64,000 nucleotides of DNA from Archilochus colubris (Eukaryota > Chordata > Aves > Apodiformes > Trochilidae), in NCBI GenBank assembly GCA_023079485.1, contig CM041083.1:170420451-170484450 (forward strand), in the 5' to 3' direction. A program made the translations under genes and the position numbers. The notes under the pieces were generated by a model. The model was not told the origin of the DNA. It was given only the letters and a program-made list of their open reading frames with translations, and made no database searches. The first letter of the stretch is position 1. Each line of letters opens with the position of its first letter. Below, piece by piece: positions 36,301 to 48,188 of the stretch.

Positions 36301-38108
36301 TTTAATTTTCTCATGCCATGTAATATTAAACAGACTAATGCTACTACAGGGAACCCTGGCAACAATTAAGCATAACTATGAAAAAGTCAGACTCATTGCA
36401 GGCTGGAGCAAGGGGGATAACTCACTATTCATGCCGATGGTAATAATTATGTGCCATGGAAATAGTGAAATTAAAGACAGATTGATACTTAAGCACCAAT
36501 TCACCACTTCAGCAAGGTTCATATCTGGCCCAGCTCCTGCCAGGTTTGTGTTAATGCCATACACACCACATACTCAGAGCCCCTGCCAGGCCAACCTGTT
36601 GGTCAATGGTTGGCATAGGCTAACTGGGAATTGTAGCTTCTGTCTGTAAGGTGAAGGATGAAGCTTGCAAGAAGTTAACTCACAAGCATTACAGCTCAGA
36701 TGCTTTTCATTCATGCTGTGTGCTGAAACCTCATCATAGCTAACACAGGAAGAGTCAAATTTGAGGTTTTTGCTCTTGGTCTGGTCTTAAACTTGAATCA
36801 CCTGTTGTTCAGCCCACAGAGCATGTGCTTTTCTTTAGCCTTGGACATTTGGTAGCCAAAACATTGGTGCTGGTTGACTGGAGTATTCTACCTGCTCCTC
36901 CTAGAAACTATTAATCTGCCATTAGTTTTGAATCCTATTAACCAGTCCTGTGTGCATAACTTAAGGGTATCTCAAATGAAAATTGATACCTGTGTTTAGA
37001 CGACTGAGCTTAATTTGCTTCCATAAGAAGGTCTTCAGATGATGCTGACTGCACTGACTAGAGTTCAGTTGACTGCATTGGGATCTTAGACACCTGATTT
37101 ATCTGTAGACACCAAGTGTATGCAACTGTTTCCAAAACACTGGCTGTTGGAGTTGTCAGGCAATAGTAGGGTTGGCCTCCAGTTGCCTCCCCAGGTGAAT
37201 GTCTATCCCGTAGATACTGTGTCCTATCTGTCAGCCCATCCTGAATATCTCAGCTGTCTCACAGCATACTCTTGGTATCTATGTATCTTAACCATCCTCA
37301 TGGAGGTTAACTTAACCATCCTCATCCTCTCAACTGCCTCCAAACAAGGTGACCTTCAAGTGCTGACCTTGAAGTTTATTCCATGAGTGATGGACAAATC
37401 TGCTTGTGAGAACAAACTCAGACCCGTGGTTAATTTAGAACACAAATAAAACCACAAAAAGTTGCCATGGGAGGATAAAGAATGGTGAGCAGACACTGTG
37501 GGGTGAGGTTTGCTTCTCCATGCTTTCATGGTGGGTGCAGTAGTGGTTCCTCAGAAGCATTCTTGCTGTGTGAATGCTGTCAGATACAGAGGAAACACCG
37601 AATATGAACCATATGTGGGGGCCCACACAATGCAATCCCATTTACAGCTCCATTAATTTTAGTTTCTGTTATTACATGTTGTACCACTTTAATCTCTCCA
37701 GGCAAATTATCATCAAAGTCCTGTCCAAATTAGCAAAAGATTGTTTTTCCTTTCCTTATTTACGTCAATAAAGAGTACTGATTCAGACAGGTTAAGAAAT
37801 TCTACCTCAAATCTTCCGATACTTCTGCAAGGCTTTAAAGAGCATCCAAAATGCTTGGATGGATTTGTTTTTGTTTCCATTTCCTGAGGGAAGCTACAAA
37901 CACTGATGTCTGCAGCATTTCTGACCATCCCCAAATCCTTTAGCCACCAAAGGGAAAGAGGGAGAGGGATGATATGTTAGACATTCCCTTTGGAAAAGGA
38001 TCATTAGTGAAAAAGAAATTAAGTCTGATGATGTACCCATGGTAGGGGACAAGCATGGCAAGTTCTGACACTAAGATTTTTGTATTAAACCTTTTTTGTT
38101 GTTGTTTT
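33391..38108. other. Unique non-coding sequence, 4.7 kb, with AT-rich and CpG-retaining blocks
   Basis: 33655-33805 is very AT-rich. 34980-35160 keeps several CpG dinucleotides and contains a perfect octamer ATTTGCAT (35060-35067), TAATTA (34993-34998) and the E-box CACCTG, so it is a candidate regulatory block. An AACC-type simple repeat lies at 35627-35661. A 15-bp direct repeat CTTAACCATCCTCAT lies at 37287 and 37311. No gene is recognised. Confidence 0.55.
37287..37325. repeat. Direct repeat of 15 bp, period 24
   Basis: CTTAACCATCCTCAT is found at 37287-37301 and exactly again at 37311-37325, consistent with a small tandem duplication. Confidence 0.8.
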
Positions 38109-38445
38109 CATAGAATCATAGAATCATAGAATTAGCTGGGTTGGAAGGGACCTCAGAGATCATCGAGTCCAACCCTTGATCCACTACCACTGCAGTTACC
38201 AGACTATGACACTGAGTGCCACATCCAGTCTCTTTTTAAATATCTCCAGGGATGGAGAATCCACTACTTCCCTGGGCAGCCCATTCCAATGCCTGATCAC
38301 CCTCTCCGTAAAGAAATTCTTTCTAATATCCAGCCTAAACCTCCCCTGGCACAACTTTAGACCATGCCCTCTTGTCTTGTTGAAAGTCGTCTGGCAAAAG
38401 AGACCAACCCCCACATGGCTACAACCTCCTTTCAAGGAGTTGTAG
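38109..38445 (-). mobile_element. CR1 LINE copy, about 335 bp
   Basis: On the plus strand it starts with three reversed octamer units, then the CR1 3' block GGTTGGAAGGGACCTCAGAG, ATCCACTACCACTGCAGTTA, AATATCTCCAGGGATGGAG, CAGCCCATTCCAATGCCTGA and CCTCCCCTGGCACAACTTTA. On the minus strand it encodes a 79-codon remnant of the ORF2 C-terminus ([20 protein letters not shown]). It belongs to the same subfamily as the copies at 48869 and 51326. An 8-bp direct repeat GTTGTTTT flanks it (38101-38108 and 38445-38452), though the sequence is low complexity. Confidence 0.95.
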
Positions 38446-40368
38446 TTGTTTTGTTTTATTTTAAATTTTTCCTAGTCTCCTTATAGATCCCACCACTGGA
38501 ATTCCATAGGTTTCATGATAACCTAAAACCAAAAAAAACCTGGAAGAATAAAAGTTGCTTGTGGCAGACACAGAAAAGCATGTCCTCTAGGAATTCCTTC
38601 AAATGCAGAACCTGTCTGTGGAAAAAATCAAAAATGTTACAAGTAAAAATATTTATTCCTTTAAATGGGAGTTTATTTTATTTTTAATGAGTCTATCTAA
38701 AGTTGTGCTGAACATACCTTAAAGCCTAAACTTGCTTCATTTAATCAAACAATGTAAGTTACATATATTTTTTGTACTAAGCCCTCTAAGTTCACTTACC
38801 AAGTTTGGAAGAAAGGGTAAAAAAAGCTGAATCTGTGGAAATCATCAACTAAGCAGAATTGATGGCTGTGGTGAACCAGCTTTTGAAGAAAAACCATCTT
38901 TTGCTTGTTCAGCTCAAGTGTCCTCAGTGCTTCCTGTGGTACTGCAACAAGGATATTCTGGATCATAATACTAATGATGGGCAAAGCTGGTAGCAAGAGT
39001 GTGTCCTGCAGGGGACATACATGGGACACTTGGGCAGCTCTGCAGGGAGCCAGGCTGGGCCCTGCAGAGTTTCTTAGCTCAGGCTCAGCACTCTGCAAAC
39101 GCAATTATACACCTCCTGAACCCTCCCTGACCTTAAAATCCTCATGGCAGCTCCACATGGCACTGCACCTAAAAACCACGCTACCTTGATCCAGATTAAG
39201 TCTCAGCATCCAAGGGACAGTCAGTCTGCAGGCCAGATAAACTGGCCATGGTTATCTGACAGATGGATGAGGTTCAGTCCAGTATCTTAATCACTTTCAA
39301 CTGAGTGTGTTTTTAAGAGCTGGAGAACCAAGGAACTTGTTTCCATCTTCTAGTCCCTGGGATGAGAGGACGAGCTTATTCATCTAAAATCTTGAAAATA
39401 CAGCTGACCAGAACAAGTCAGTTGCTTCATTTTCCCAAATGCATCCTTTTTAAATAAGTGTATTTTAGGAATTCTCTTTTTTTTTTTTACATTTTGTTCA
39501 GATCCACTTTCTGTGGAAGTAGAATCTAACATAAACACAAACTGGATCATAAAAAAAAAAAATTAAATCTCCCACAACTTTGTTCTCTAATAAAAATGAT
39601 AAAAGTTCTATTTCTAACTAAACATATGTTAAGATACATGACTGTTTAAATCAGGGGCCTCCCATGCTGTGTATCCTCTAGTATCCCTTATGTTTCTGGT
39701 TAACATTAACAAAAGGAATAAAATGTAGTTTAAAGGAACCATGTCTTATTTAAGAGACATAATTTAGTATTTACCATGCAATGAGAATATATACTCCTTA
39801 AAGAAATCAAGCATGGGTGCAAAACAAGATGTCATGGTTTAATGCTGGTTTAAACACCAGATTAAAATAGCTGTTATAGACCAAAGTTCCTACCTTGATA
39901 GTTTTAAACATGCTCACATTTATATATCTTATTCTAAACCTATTAATTCTGAAAGCAATTCACGTAGGTTTAGTCACAGGATTTCTTATTACAGCTGTTG
40001 CCTTATTCTGAGCCACAGAGGGTGTCAATCTTGAACATATCTATTACCCTCCACAGGTAACACAGCCTGCTTTTTGGAGAAAACTATCCCCATCCAATGT
40101 GACATTTCAGGGAAGAAGGCTTCATCCAGGCTCTCATTGGTCAATAAATGAAGTCAGTACTCTTCCTCTAAGTTCAACTCTTCTGCACAACAGAAGTATG
40201 GGAGAGTCTCCAATGTTGCCATTGTTCCTTTCTATTGTCTAGGGTTAAAGAAAAAAAAAAGTCAAAGCAACCTCACATGAGCTTATTTAAGCTTTCTAAA
40301 AAAAAAAGGGGGGAGGGCAGGGGGGCACCTAACGTCCACCTAAAGCTTCTCCTTATGTCCAGCAGAGT
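38446..40368. other. Unique sequence, AT-rich
   Basis: No gene is recognised. A 12/11-bp imperfect hairpin lies at 39838-39866 beside a TGTCATGGTTTAA string that recalls the start of some avian ERVL LTRs, but no LTR body or end could be followed. An A-run and a G-rich run lie at 40298-40326. Confidence 0.55.
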
Positions 40369-40883
40369 GAAAGATTCTGCCCTTCTGCTCTTGCCAGACT
40401 GTACCTGGAAATTGCATACAGTTTTGGAGACCTCAGCACAGGAAAGATACAGACCTGTTGCAGAGGGTTCAGAGAAGGGCCAAAAAGATGATCTAAAGGC
40501 TGGAGCACCTCTGTTACAGACAGGATGAGAGAGTTGGAACTATTCAGCCTGGAGAATGGAAGGCTCTGGAGAGACTTTATCACCATCTTCCAGGGCCTGA
40601 AGGGGGCCTGTAGGAAAGCTGGGGAGAGGCTTTTCACCAGAGGGTAATGATAGAACAAGGGGTAATGGTTTTAAATTGAAAGAGGGCAGATTTATGTTAA
40701 ATCTTAGGAAAAAATTCTTCAGATTTTTAGTAGTGAGACACTGAAATAGGGAGAATGCCTAGGAAGTGTTTAAGGCCAGGTTGGATGAAGCCTTGTGCAA
40801 CCTGGTCTAGTGGGAAGTGTCCCTACCCATGCAGGGCAGTTGGATCTTGGTGAACCACCCCTAACCATTCTGTGATTCTATGA
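40369..40883 (+). mobile_element. CR1 LINE copy, about 515 bp, diverged
   Basis: It runs from the ORF2 C-terminal coding region (GATTCTGCCCTTCTGCTCTT, GTTCAGAGAAGGGCCAAAAA, GCTGGAGCACCTCTGTTACA) through CAGCCTGGAGAATGGAAGGC and AGGCCAGGTTGGATGAAGCC to the tail AACCATTCTGTGATTCTATG. It is more diverged than the 49-kb copy, with stops in all frames of the ORF2 remnant. Confidence 0.92.
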
Positions 40884-41336
40884 TTTAATTGTTGCTTTAT
40901 GCAAGAAAATTATTTCAGTATAACCCAGTATCTGATCTTGCTCTACCTTGAACATGAGAAAGCCCTTGAGAAGGGCTGGCTCTATCTCCATCTCAACCCT
41001 GCAAGGATCCTGGACTTCTTCCAGCTCAGCATCTAAAACAGAATCAGTGCTAGTGACAGTGATGGATGGTCTGCTCTTGGCTTCTGCTTGCATTCACATT
41101 TCTGGATATCCCTACAGCATTGGATTGCATAAACCATGAAATCCTTTTGTCCACATTAAGGACGTTTGGTCAGCATTACTAGATCTAAATAACAATCTCT
41201 ACAGAGGAAACTAGTAAACTTGTGCCCAGAGTAAGCAGACAGTGTGAAGGAAAAGTTCATCCATTGAATTAACTTATTCTCTCAGGACTATGGCAGTCAC
41301 AGCTGTGCAATTATTTAAACTCAATTACTGACTAGG

Positions 41337-41356
41337 AAAAAAAAAGGGGGGGGGGG
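41337..41356. repeat. A9-G11 homopolymer junction
   Basis: Nine A are followed directly by eleven G. Long G-runs are prone to length change. Confidence 0.9.
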
Positions 41357-41910
41357 AACTTAACAGATACTTTTGGCAGCTACTGTACAGCTTACTTGTT
41401 ATGTAATTGAAATTATACAAGCAATTAAAGGGCAATTATAATCAGCAAGTGAGACAGTTGTGGAAAAGTGAGATGTGTAAAGACAGCAAGTTTGTGGGTA
41501 ATTCATCTGCCTTAAACAGTCCTTTATCTTTTCAGGTTCCTTCAGCCAGAGATAAACCAAACTGCAATGTACGGGTCAGCAGGAAGAGAAATCATCAGTT
41601 CCCCAAACCAAGTGAGGCTGGTCCAAGGATGTAGACACCTGGGAGAGCCCTGGCTGCAGCAGACCAGAGATGTCAGAGCTGTGCTCTGAAGACCTCACCT
41701 TCTTGGCAGTGGCCATGATGTTGTCCTTAAGCTGCTCTTCCTCCCTTTCCCACTTTTCTCCACTAACCAACAAGGCCAAGAGAGCTCGTGAACTCAAGCT
41801 TTCCCCTAAAGGCTGCACTGCATTTGTAAACCCATCTGATGTCTATCACAATGTGAGTGTCCACTCCCTGGAAAATTGCCTGAAGGCTGAGGAGACCTTT
41901 TTTCTGGGCT

Positions 41911-41998
41911 GTTTTTGGTTGGGTTTTTTTTGGTTGGTTGGTTGGTTTTTTGGGGTTGGTTTTTTTGTTTGTTTGTTTTGTTTTTTCTTTTTTTTTGG
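41911..41998. repeat. G/T-rich low-complexity block with two-tetrad G4 motif
   Basis: The block has T-runs mixed with TTGG and TTTG units. GGTTGGTTGGTTGG at 41932-41945 has the four GG runs and TT loops of a two-tetrad G-quadruplex, with a GGGG run close by at 41953-41956. Confidence 0.85.
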
Positions 41999-44900
41999 AA
42001 AGGGAAGCAAACAAGCAGACACTGAAAAAAACCTTCCCCTTTCTGCGTGTAATAGTTTTATATCTGCTTGACATCACATGTGTTTTGGAGCCTTGGGAAG
42101 CCACATGAAAGAGATGGATTACTTCTGCATGTCAGGCTTGCCTCTCTGCCACACAGGCTGGGCGTTTGCAGGTGTAGTCAGCAGAGAGGGCTATGCCCCA
42201 ATGGTGTCTGATGCAAGGACATCATCTTCCCTGAAGGGGCTGAAAAATACAACATGACTCAGATATGTCCCAGGAAAGCCTTCCAGTTGGAAATGGTCAA
42301 AATCAAAGCAGGAAAAGGAATCTGAGCTTGTATCAAAGTTGGTGAGCTTTCTTCATACCCTGCACATCTCACGTTACAGACGCTGTTTGTCAGTAGCTTG
42401 AGGCAGCCATTTTAATAAAAAATTAAGCAAACTTTAGGTAATACACAAGGAGAGAGATGCATGTATGTGCATGCTTTTACCTGTGCCGTTGCTGACAAAA
42501 TGAGTTGTTAAACTACACTTCTTGCTTGGGGGGACCCAACTCTCCCCTCTGTGCGACTACAGAAAGAAAATATAAAATACGTCTACAAAGCCACAATAAA
42601 AACATGCTAATGTGTTAGAGGGCCTTTTCTTGAACTTCAGAGTCTGACAATCTGCCTGCAAAATACCTTAAGTTACTTCTGCATAAAGGTTCCCAGGTGA
42701 GTTACCCCAGTTAACATCAGAAGGGGTGAAGGATGAAAAAAATCCCAGATGCAACCCTGGCTTTAAACCTGCTTGTTACATATGGTCCTGGATCCCTAAG
42801 CAGATGTGCCAGCTATTCTTTTTTTTATTTCTTTTTGTGCTTCCGAGCTTGGACCAAATGCCTCTGTTCCAAAAGGCTCCTGTCTTGCCCACTCCTCCAT
42901 TGCAGCAGTTTCTTTTCTCATCATTTCTCCATCCTATCTCTTCAGGGTGTTCTCTGTGGAGAGAAGGAACATCTGATCCTTGCTTGTTGGGCTAAATATA
43001 TGCGAATATCTGTTTTTGGTTTTTTTTCTTGCCCCTGTATAAAATCAGAAAGAATGTGGAGGGGAAAAAGCAGTTTGTTACAATTAGATAGCAGGCAACA
43101 AACCAAAGGGCAGAGGCTTTCTGGGCAAAGTTTCTCCAGGGAGCTGCTGCAAGCCACACACCCACTGTGATGTTGGTCTTGATTTACAGTTTCTACAGGC
43201 AGTGTGTGTGCTCCTGCTCTTGTCAGAATAAACAATAATCAGGCCATATTTTACTCCATCCACAACCTATTTTTAGGGCTTTGCTTGCTACTAACCCACA
43301 GCAGAAGTGAGAGGAGCATGCACCCATCTCAGCACACATGCAGCAATGGTACATCCAGCATCCCAGCCCAGAAGCTGCCTGCAGGCAGGTAATAGTAGCA
43401 GCAGAAATCCTAAATTTTCTTTCTTATGATGGAGGCAGAAACATCTCACTGACAAATTGCCCTTTCCTTCCTGTGCAGAATCTGTCATGATGGGTGATAC
43501 AGCCAGCATGACTAGGATTGGGTCCTTCCTTTCTCTCAAAGTATGCAAAAAAAATGACTTGTTTATTTTAGTTGTTGATTTTTATTTTACCTTTTGCTAA
43601 AACATAAGACATTATATCCAAGAGAGCTTGCATCTCCCCCCAAGACATCATCCCAAGGAGTAGACAATAGCAAGTAGCAGTGATTTATTGCTGCAGAGGA
43701 GGTAGAGAAAGAGGAATGTAATAAATGCTGAGGAGATGAGAAATGCACCCGTTCCCTCACCCCCTACATATGCACACACACTCACAGGCACAGGAGAGGA
43801 GGTTATCTGCCATGAACCAGCACATTGCTGAAATTCTAATGAAACAAGAGGCAAAACAGGTAGGTGGTGGTGGAATTGCTGAGCTTCGTGTGCATTTATC
43901 ATCTTCAAAAGCTGAACCCAAGCCGGTAAGGAATGTCAAGAGAAGGGCACCCCAGCATTTGAAAAAAATCTTCACAAGGAAGAACTGGCTATTTCCTACA
44001 TGGAATTAGAATAAATAACCTTTATTCCAAAACAATTGTAAACCTTGCTTTGGAGGAATACTATTGAGCTTGGCAGATTGAGTGCTTTGAATGTTAGGAA
44101 ATGCTAATTTCAAATTACTTTTGCTAACTTAATTCAGTCCCCATCCACACACGTATTATGCAGACATGGTTTGTCCTATAAGATCACACTGTTTTCCTTC
44201 CTTCAGCTACTTCCTTCAGCATGCAAATTAGACCCACTCTATGGCTGTGGAAGGATCTCTCCTTCATGTTTTTACAAAAGCTAGAAGTGAATGAGGAATG
44301 GGGCAGTGGGCAAGAGAAAGTACAAAATTAGGTCCTTGGAACCTATCTCCTCCTTTGTTCCAGAGAGCTGGGAAATGTTGTTCAGCCAGGCTTTTCACAG
44401 ATGGTCTCTAATTGTCTTTATAATCGTCTAGGTGCTTGATTTGCAACCTGAGTGGTTTGGTTTGCCCAAGTGCTGAGCTCTCTGTCTCAGCTGAGTCAGG
44501 GAGAGCGATGCTTCAGTGATTCACAGCATCATATCATATGTAAGTGCTCTGAAAAATCAAGTCCCAGTGGGTTCAAACAGGAGAGCTGCTGACTTAGCTG
44601 CCCATGTGCCAAGTGACGACACTATCGTGATATCTCATCACAAAGTAGCTTTGTCAAAAAGAACCAACTAATAGCTGGGGAGTTCTTGTGGTGAGCACTA
44701 CAGAAAATCCTACAAAGAAAATCTTTCAGGATTCAAAGAGCATGACATAAAGCAAGAATATACTGGAAAATGACAGACTGGATAGATGGTTGCCAGCTGA
44801 GACATGTCCTTTCAGTTCACCGTAGGAGGCTGAAGGACTTTGGATCCCTGCAGAAACCCCAAGTATGTGTGTGCAATTAAAGACAAGATTAAAGGGAGTT

Positions 44901-46108
44901 AACTAAGGTTGCATGACATTCTCATGACTTATCAGCAGGGTAAACACCACGGTGCTGAGATTTGCCGAGGGAGCTAAAGGACCACACCTGTAGGGTGAGA
45001 GCCTGCTCTAACAGTACGTGTGAGAAGAAACATGCTGTCATCAGTGGTTTCACACACAAACACTGACAGCAGTGGACTGGTAAAATTTAGGAAAAGACCC
45101 AGTCGAGGCTATGGACTAGTCCTAACCCCCTTAGGATTGTAAATTTTGCCCAGTTTCAGCAATTCAGCCCCACACTGTGAAGTCATGGTACTCTGCCTGT
45201 GCCATTTCACCCCATCCAGGTCTTCCACACACCTCCCCACAACACACATTATTTGGAGTTGTCCCCATAGAGACCCATTCCTTGTCTGCTCCATTCTCCT
45301 TTACCTCACAAAACTATATTTTAATTTACAGAGCACTGGTGAGTTTAAAAAGGTAAGTCACAGCATTTTTTTGTGTGTAAGCTTTTTCCCTCAGCCTGAG
45401 TCTTGGCCATGAGGAATAGCCCTAAAAGTTGTTCTCCTCCCCACCCAACTGAAATAATTCACCCTGAGGCAAACACCTGGATTGGAAATCTTTACTCCAA
45501 ATGGTCAAATTCTGGCAACATTGTAAGTGAGGGGAAAATGACAAATCTTAATAAAATGCAAAACTGTCAGAACCACCTGTAAAAACCTGGAGAGAGTTGA
45601 GCTTCTCTGGTGTCCCCAGTCTCAGTTGTATGTCCTGCCATGTTTTGCGTATCTTCAGGTTAGACTTGGGTGTGCACCAAAACCCCACATAGCTGCCAAC
45701 CTTGCTTCCACCAAAAGGAAAGCTACCTGCAAGTCACAGTGTCACTTGGATGACAGTGACACTCGGCTCTGCACCTCAAGTTGGATAGACATGGTGCCCT
45801 AGAACTCCTTCTGGACTCCTGAGTGACCTACTGACATGTTTCATCAAGGAGAGCAGCAGAGCCATGAACCTCACCTTGCTGTCCCAAAGCTGCACAGGCA
45901 GCAAGATGTAATCCCTCATCCCCTAGGGACCCATTCCCTGGTGGGTCCCCAGGGGATTGTGGTAGTGACCAAAGTGCTCAGCAGGGTCTTGCCTTACTGT
46001 AGGCACATTGTGCATGGTCTCCAAAATCAATGTCCATACATTTTTGACAAGGTGAGCACCTGGTGTTGTCATGCCCTCAGCACACTGCATTAAGTGTTAA
46101 TGTTAAAC

Positions 46109-46370
46109 ATAGGACAAGGGGTAAAGGCTTTAAACTGGGAAAGGGTCAATTTAGATTAGACTTTAGGAAGAAATTCTTTAGTGTGAGGGTGGTGAGACAC
46201 TGGCATAGGTTGCCCAGGAAAGTTGTGGATGCTCCCTCCCTGGAAGTGTTCAAGGCAAGGTTGGATGGAGCTTGGAGCAACCTGATCTGGTGGGAGGTGT
46301 CCCTGCCCATGCAAGGGAGTTGGAACTGGATGATCTTTCAGGTCCCTTCCAACCAAAATCACTCTATGAT
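46109..46370 (+). mobile_element. CR1 LINE 3' fragment, about 260 bp
   Basis: It starts at GGACAAGGGGTAAAGGCTTT and follows the CR1 order AGACTTTAGGAAGAAATTC, GGTTGCCCAGGAAAGTTGTG, AAGGTTGGATGGAGCTTGGA, GATGATCTTTCAGGTCCC, TTCCAACC, with one eroded octamer (CTCTATGATTA). An open plus frame across it still reads VVRHWHRLPRKVVDAPSLEV, the ORF2 C-terminus. It is non-functional. Confidence 0.93.
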
Positions 46371-48115
46371 TAAATGCCAATAAGTGAAGGTCTCCAGAAT
46401 GGTCCCTCAGCTCTTCCTTCTTGCTGTGAATATATTCTGTGGCCTTGAGCAAGTTGCTAAATCTTTCTGGGAACCAATTTCCTCGGTTAATCAACTCTGC
46501 AGCAAAGATCGATTTATTAATGTTTGTGTAGCATGGGAAGGTCCTTGAGGGGAAAGCTCATGGGCAAGCAGCATTGTTACTCTTATCTGTTCAGAGTTAG
46601 CATCTAACACATCTGCTCAGAGTGACTCACTCCTATATCTAGCCTAATGCTTACAAGAAGGTATAGCAGAGTTTCTTTATTACAATGGAGCATTGGAAAT
46701 AAACTGAGAGAGGGATTCATAGCTGCATTTTCTTGCAATGTGTTATAATAGCCAGCATTATTTAATCATGGAAACATGATCTGGCCAGAGCTAACTAGCT
46801 TTGCTCAGGTGTGCTTGTAAATTTAATTTCAGTTCTTCTACCTCGTGCTGAAGTTGAATGCAGGCTAATGTGTGTGCTGGAAAAATAACAAATCGTGTTA
46901 TGGTATAGAACAGGAAACCTTTTAGTTGCACAATAAAAAAAATACAATTCCATGTATGCAGTATTTATATAGCACCATTCAGAAACTTATTTTAAAGCTT
47001 TATACAAACAACTTGCCTGCTGCACCAGAGCCAACACGTCAAATCCCATTAAAGAGAAGAAAGACACTGTAAAAACAAGATTTCAATATACATTTAAAGA
47101 AAGCACTCATTGGAAGAGGAGCCCACTGATAATTGGACAAAAGTATTATTAATACAGGTCCTGACAAGAAACTGAATCCACAGCATAACGCATATGCTTG
47201 TGATATTCTCCATATAAACGCTGATACATTGTGTTTTATTTTTAAAATAAAGTGTCTGTGTGTCCTGAAAGCCAGACTGGATGGGTCTGGATATTCCTTT
47301 TCACTTTCATTATTGCAACAACTGTAAAGAATGAAGAGAAGGAGTGAGACGAAAGTGAAACAGAGGGGAAATAAGTATTAAACTAAATGTGCACTAAATG
47401 TGTACTAACTCCTTCATCCCACTCCCTGCATTTTTTTCCACAGTATTCAGAGTCTACTGGATATATCATGTTTGCTGCCTACTTTGCTACATTCTCACCC
47501 ACCTACTGACACATTTCCATTGATTGCACAGGTGGGTTTAAGTGTTTCTTCTACTCCCACTGTGCTGCAAGCTTTTGAGATGCAGCTGAGGTGCCCACCA
47601 CTATATTAGGTCACGGATCAGGAGGAAGCATGTTAGTGGCCACATAACTCCCCCTGCATCAGCTCTGTGGGGGCTGTAAGATCTTCCACGAGTTGCCTGA
47701 GGGTCAGGGGCCCCTGCTCATGGGGACAGAGGAATGAGAAATACTTTTACAGTCCAAAATGACTAAAGACTACCTGGGTTGGATTTACCATAAAAAAATC
47801 AACAGAGTGTGCCAAAATCCCTGGAAACAAAAAGAAACACCATGAAGTATGTGAATAGTGTGCAAATACTAAGTATTGCTGACTTTTTTTCAGATACACC
47901 TTATGAATAAGGCTCTGGTTGCTGGTTTATTTGGACTCCTGGAAAATCTGCTTATCTCTAAATTGTAATGTAGAACTGGTGCTTCCAAGGAATTTTTCAC
48001 ATCCTTCTCGGTGGTTGCTGAACTGCTGGATAATTTGCCAGCGATGTTTTGCCACATTCACCACTTCCCACCAACATTATCTTGAAACCAACACCAAAGG
48101 CTGGCTGTGTCAGGC
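46371..48115. other. Unique sequence, AT-rich in its first half
   Basis: No gene or transposon is recognised. 46640-47400 is AT-rich, complex sequence without simple repeats. The stretch ends at the inverted repeat described next. Confidence 0.55.
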
Positions 48116-48188
48116 AGCTGAACTGAAATGCACAGTGTGACATCCTCACACATAGCGTGAGCCTCATGCTGTGCATTTCGGTTCAGCT
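48116..48188 (+). repeat. Inverted repeat forming a pre-miRNA-like hairpin
   Basis: The arms 48116-48135 (AGCTGAACTGAAATGCACAG) and 48169-48188 (CTGTGCATTTCGGTTCAGCT) are reverse complements except one T/G pair. As plus-strand RNA that pair is a G-U wobble, and the stem continues inward through 48136-48140 with 48164-48168 (two G-U pairs, then U-A, G-C, A-U), giving 25 consecutive pairs. Inside lie an asymmetric internal loop (4/2 nt), a 5-bp stem CTCAC/GTGAG (48145-48149 with 48157-48161) and a 7-nt loop. Because the wobbles become A-C mismatches on the other strand, the plus-strand transcript folds better. I do not recognise either arm as a known microRNA. Alternatives are a remnant of a small inverted-repeat element or a template-switch duplication. 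The structure is certain from the sequence; transcription and processing are not shown. Confidence 0.6.

Larger units (their letters stand above)
40884..46108. other. Unique non-coding sequence, 5.2 kb
   Basis: It contains an A9-G11 junction (41337-41356) and a G/T-rich low-complexity block (41911-41998). A 21-nt segment at 45332-45352 is framed by consensus splice signals (see findings). Frames up to 145 codons at 41.6-43.2 kb overlap on both strands and show no family features. No gene is supported. Confidence 0.55.

Noticed and set aside
39829..40200. TGTCATGGTTTAA start resembling avian ERVL-type LTRs
   Set aside because: Only about 20 bases fit. No polyadenylation box in the right place, no CA terminus and no target-site duplication could be found. 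The 12/11-bp hairpin at 39838-39866 is kept as a note only.
42733..43170. 145-codon plus frame, cysteine- and phenylalanine-rich
   Set aside because: It overlaps frames on both strands and shows no recognisable motif spacing; the composition follows the T-rich DNA.
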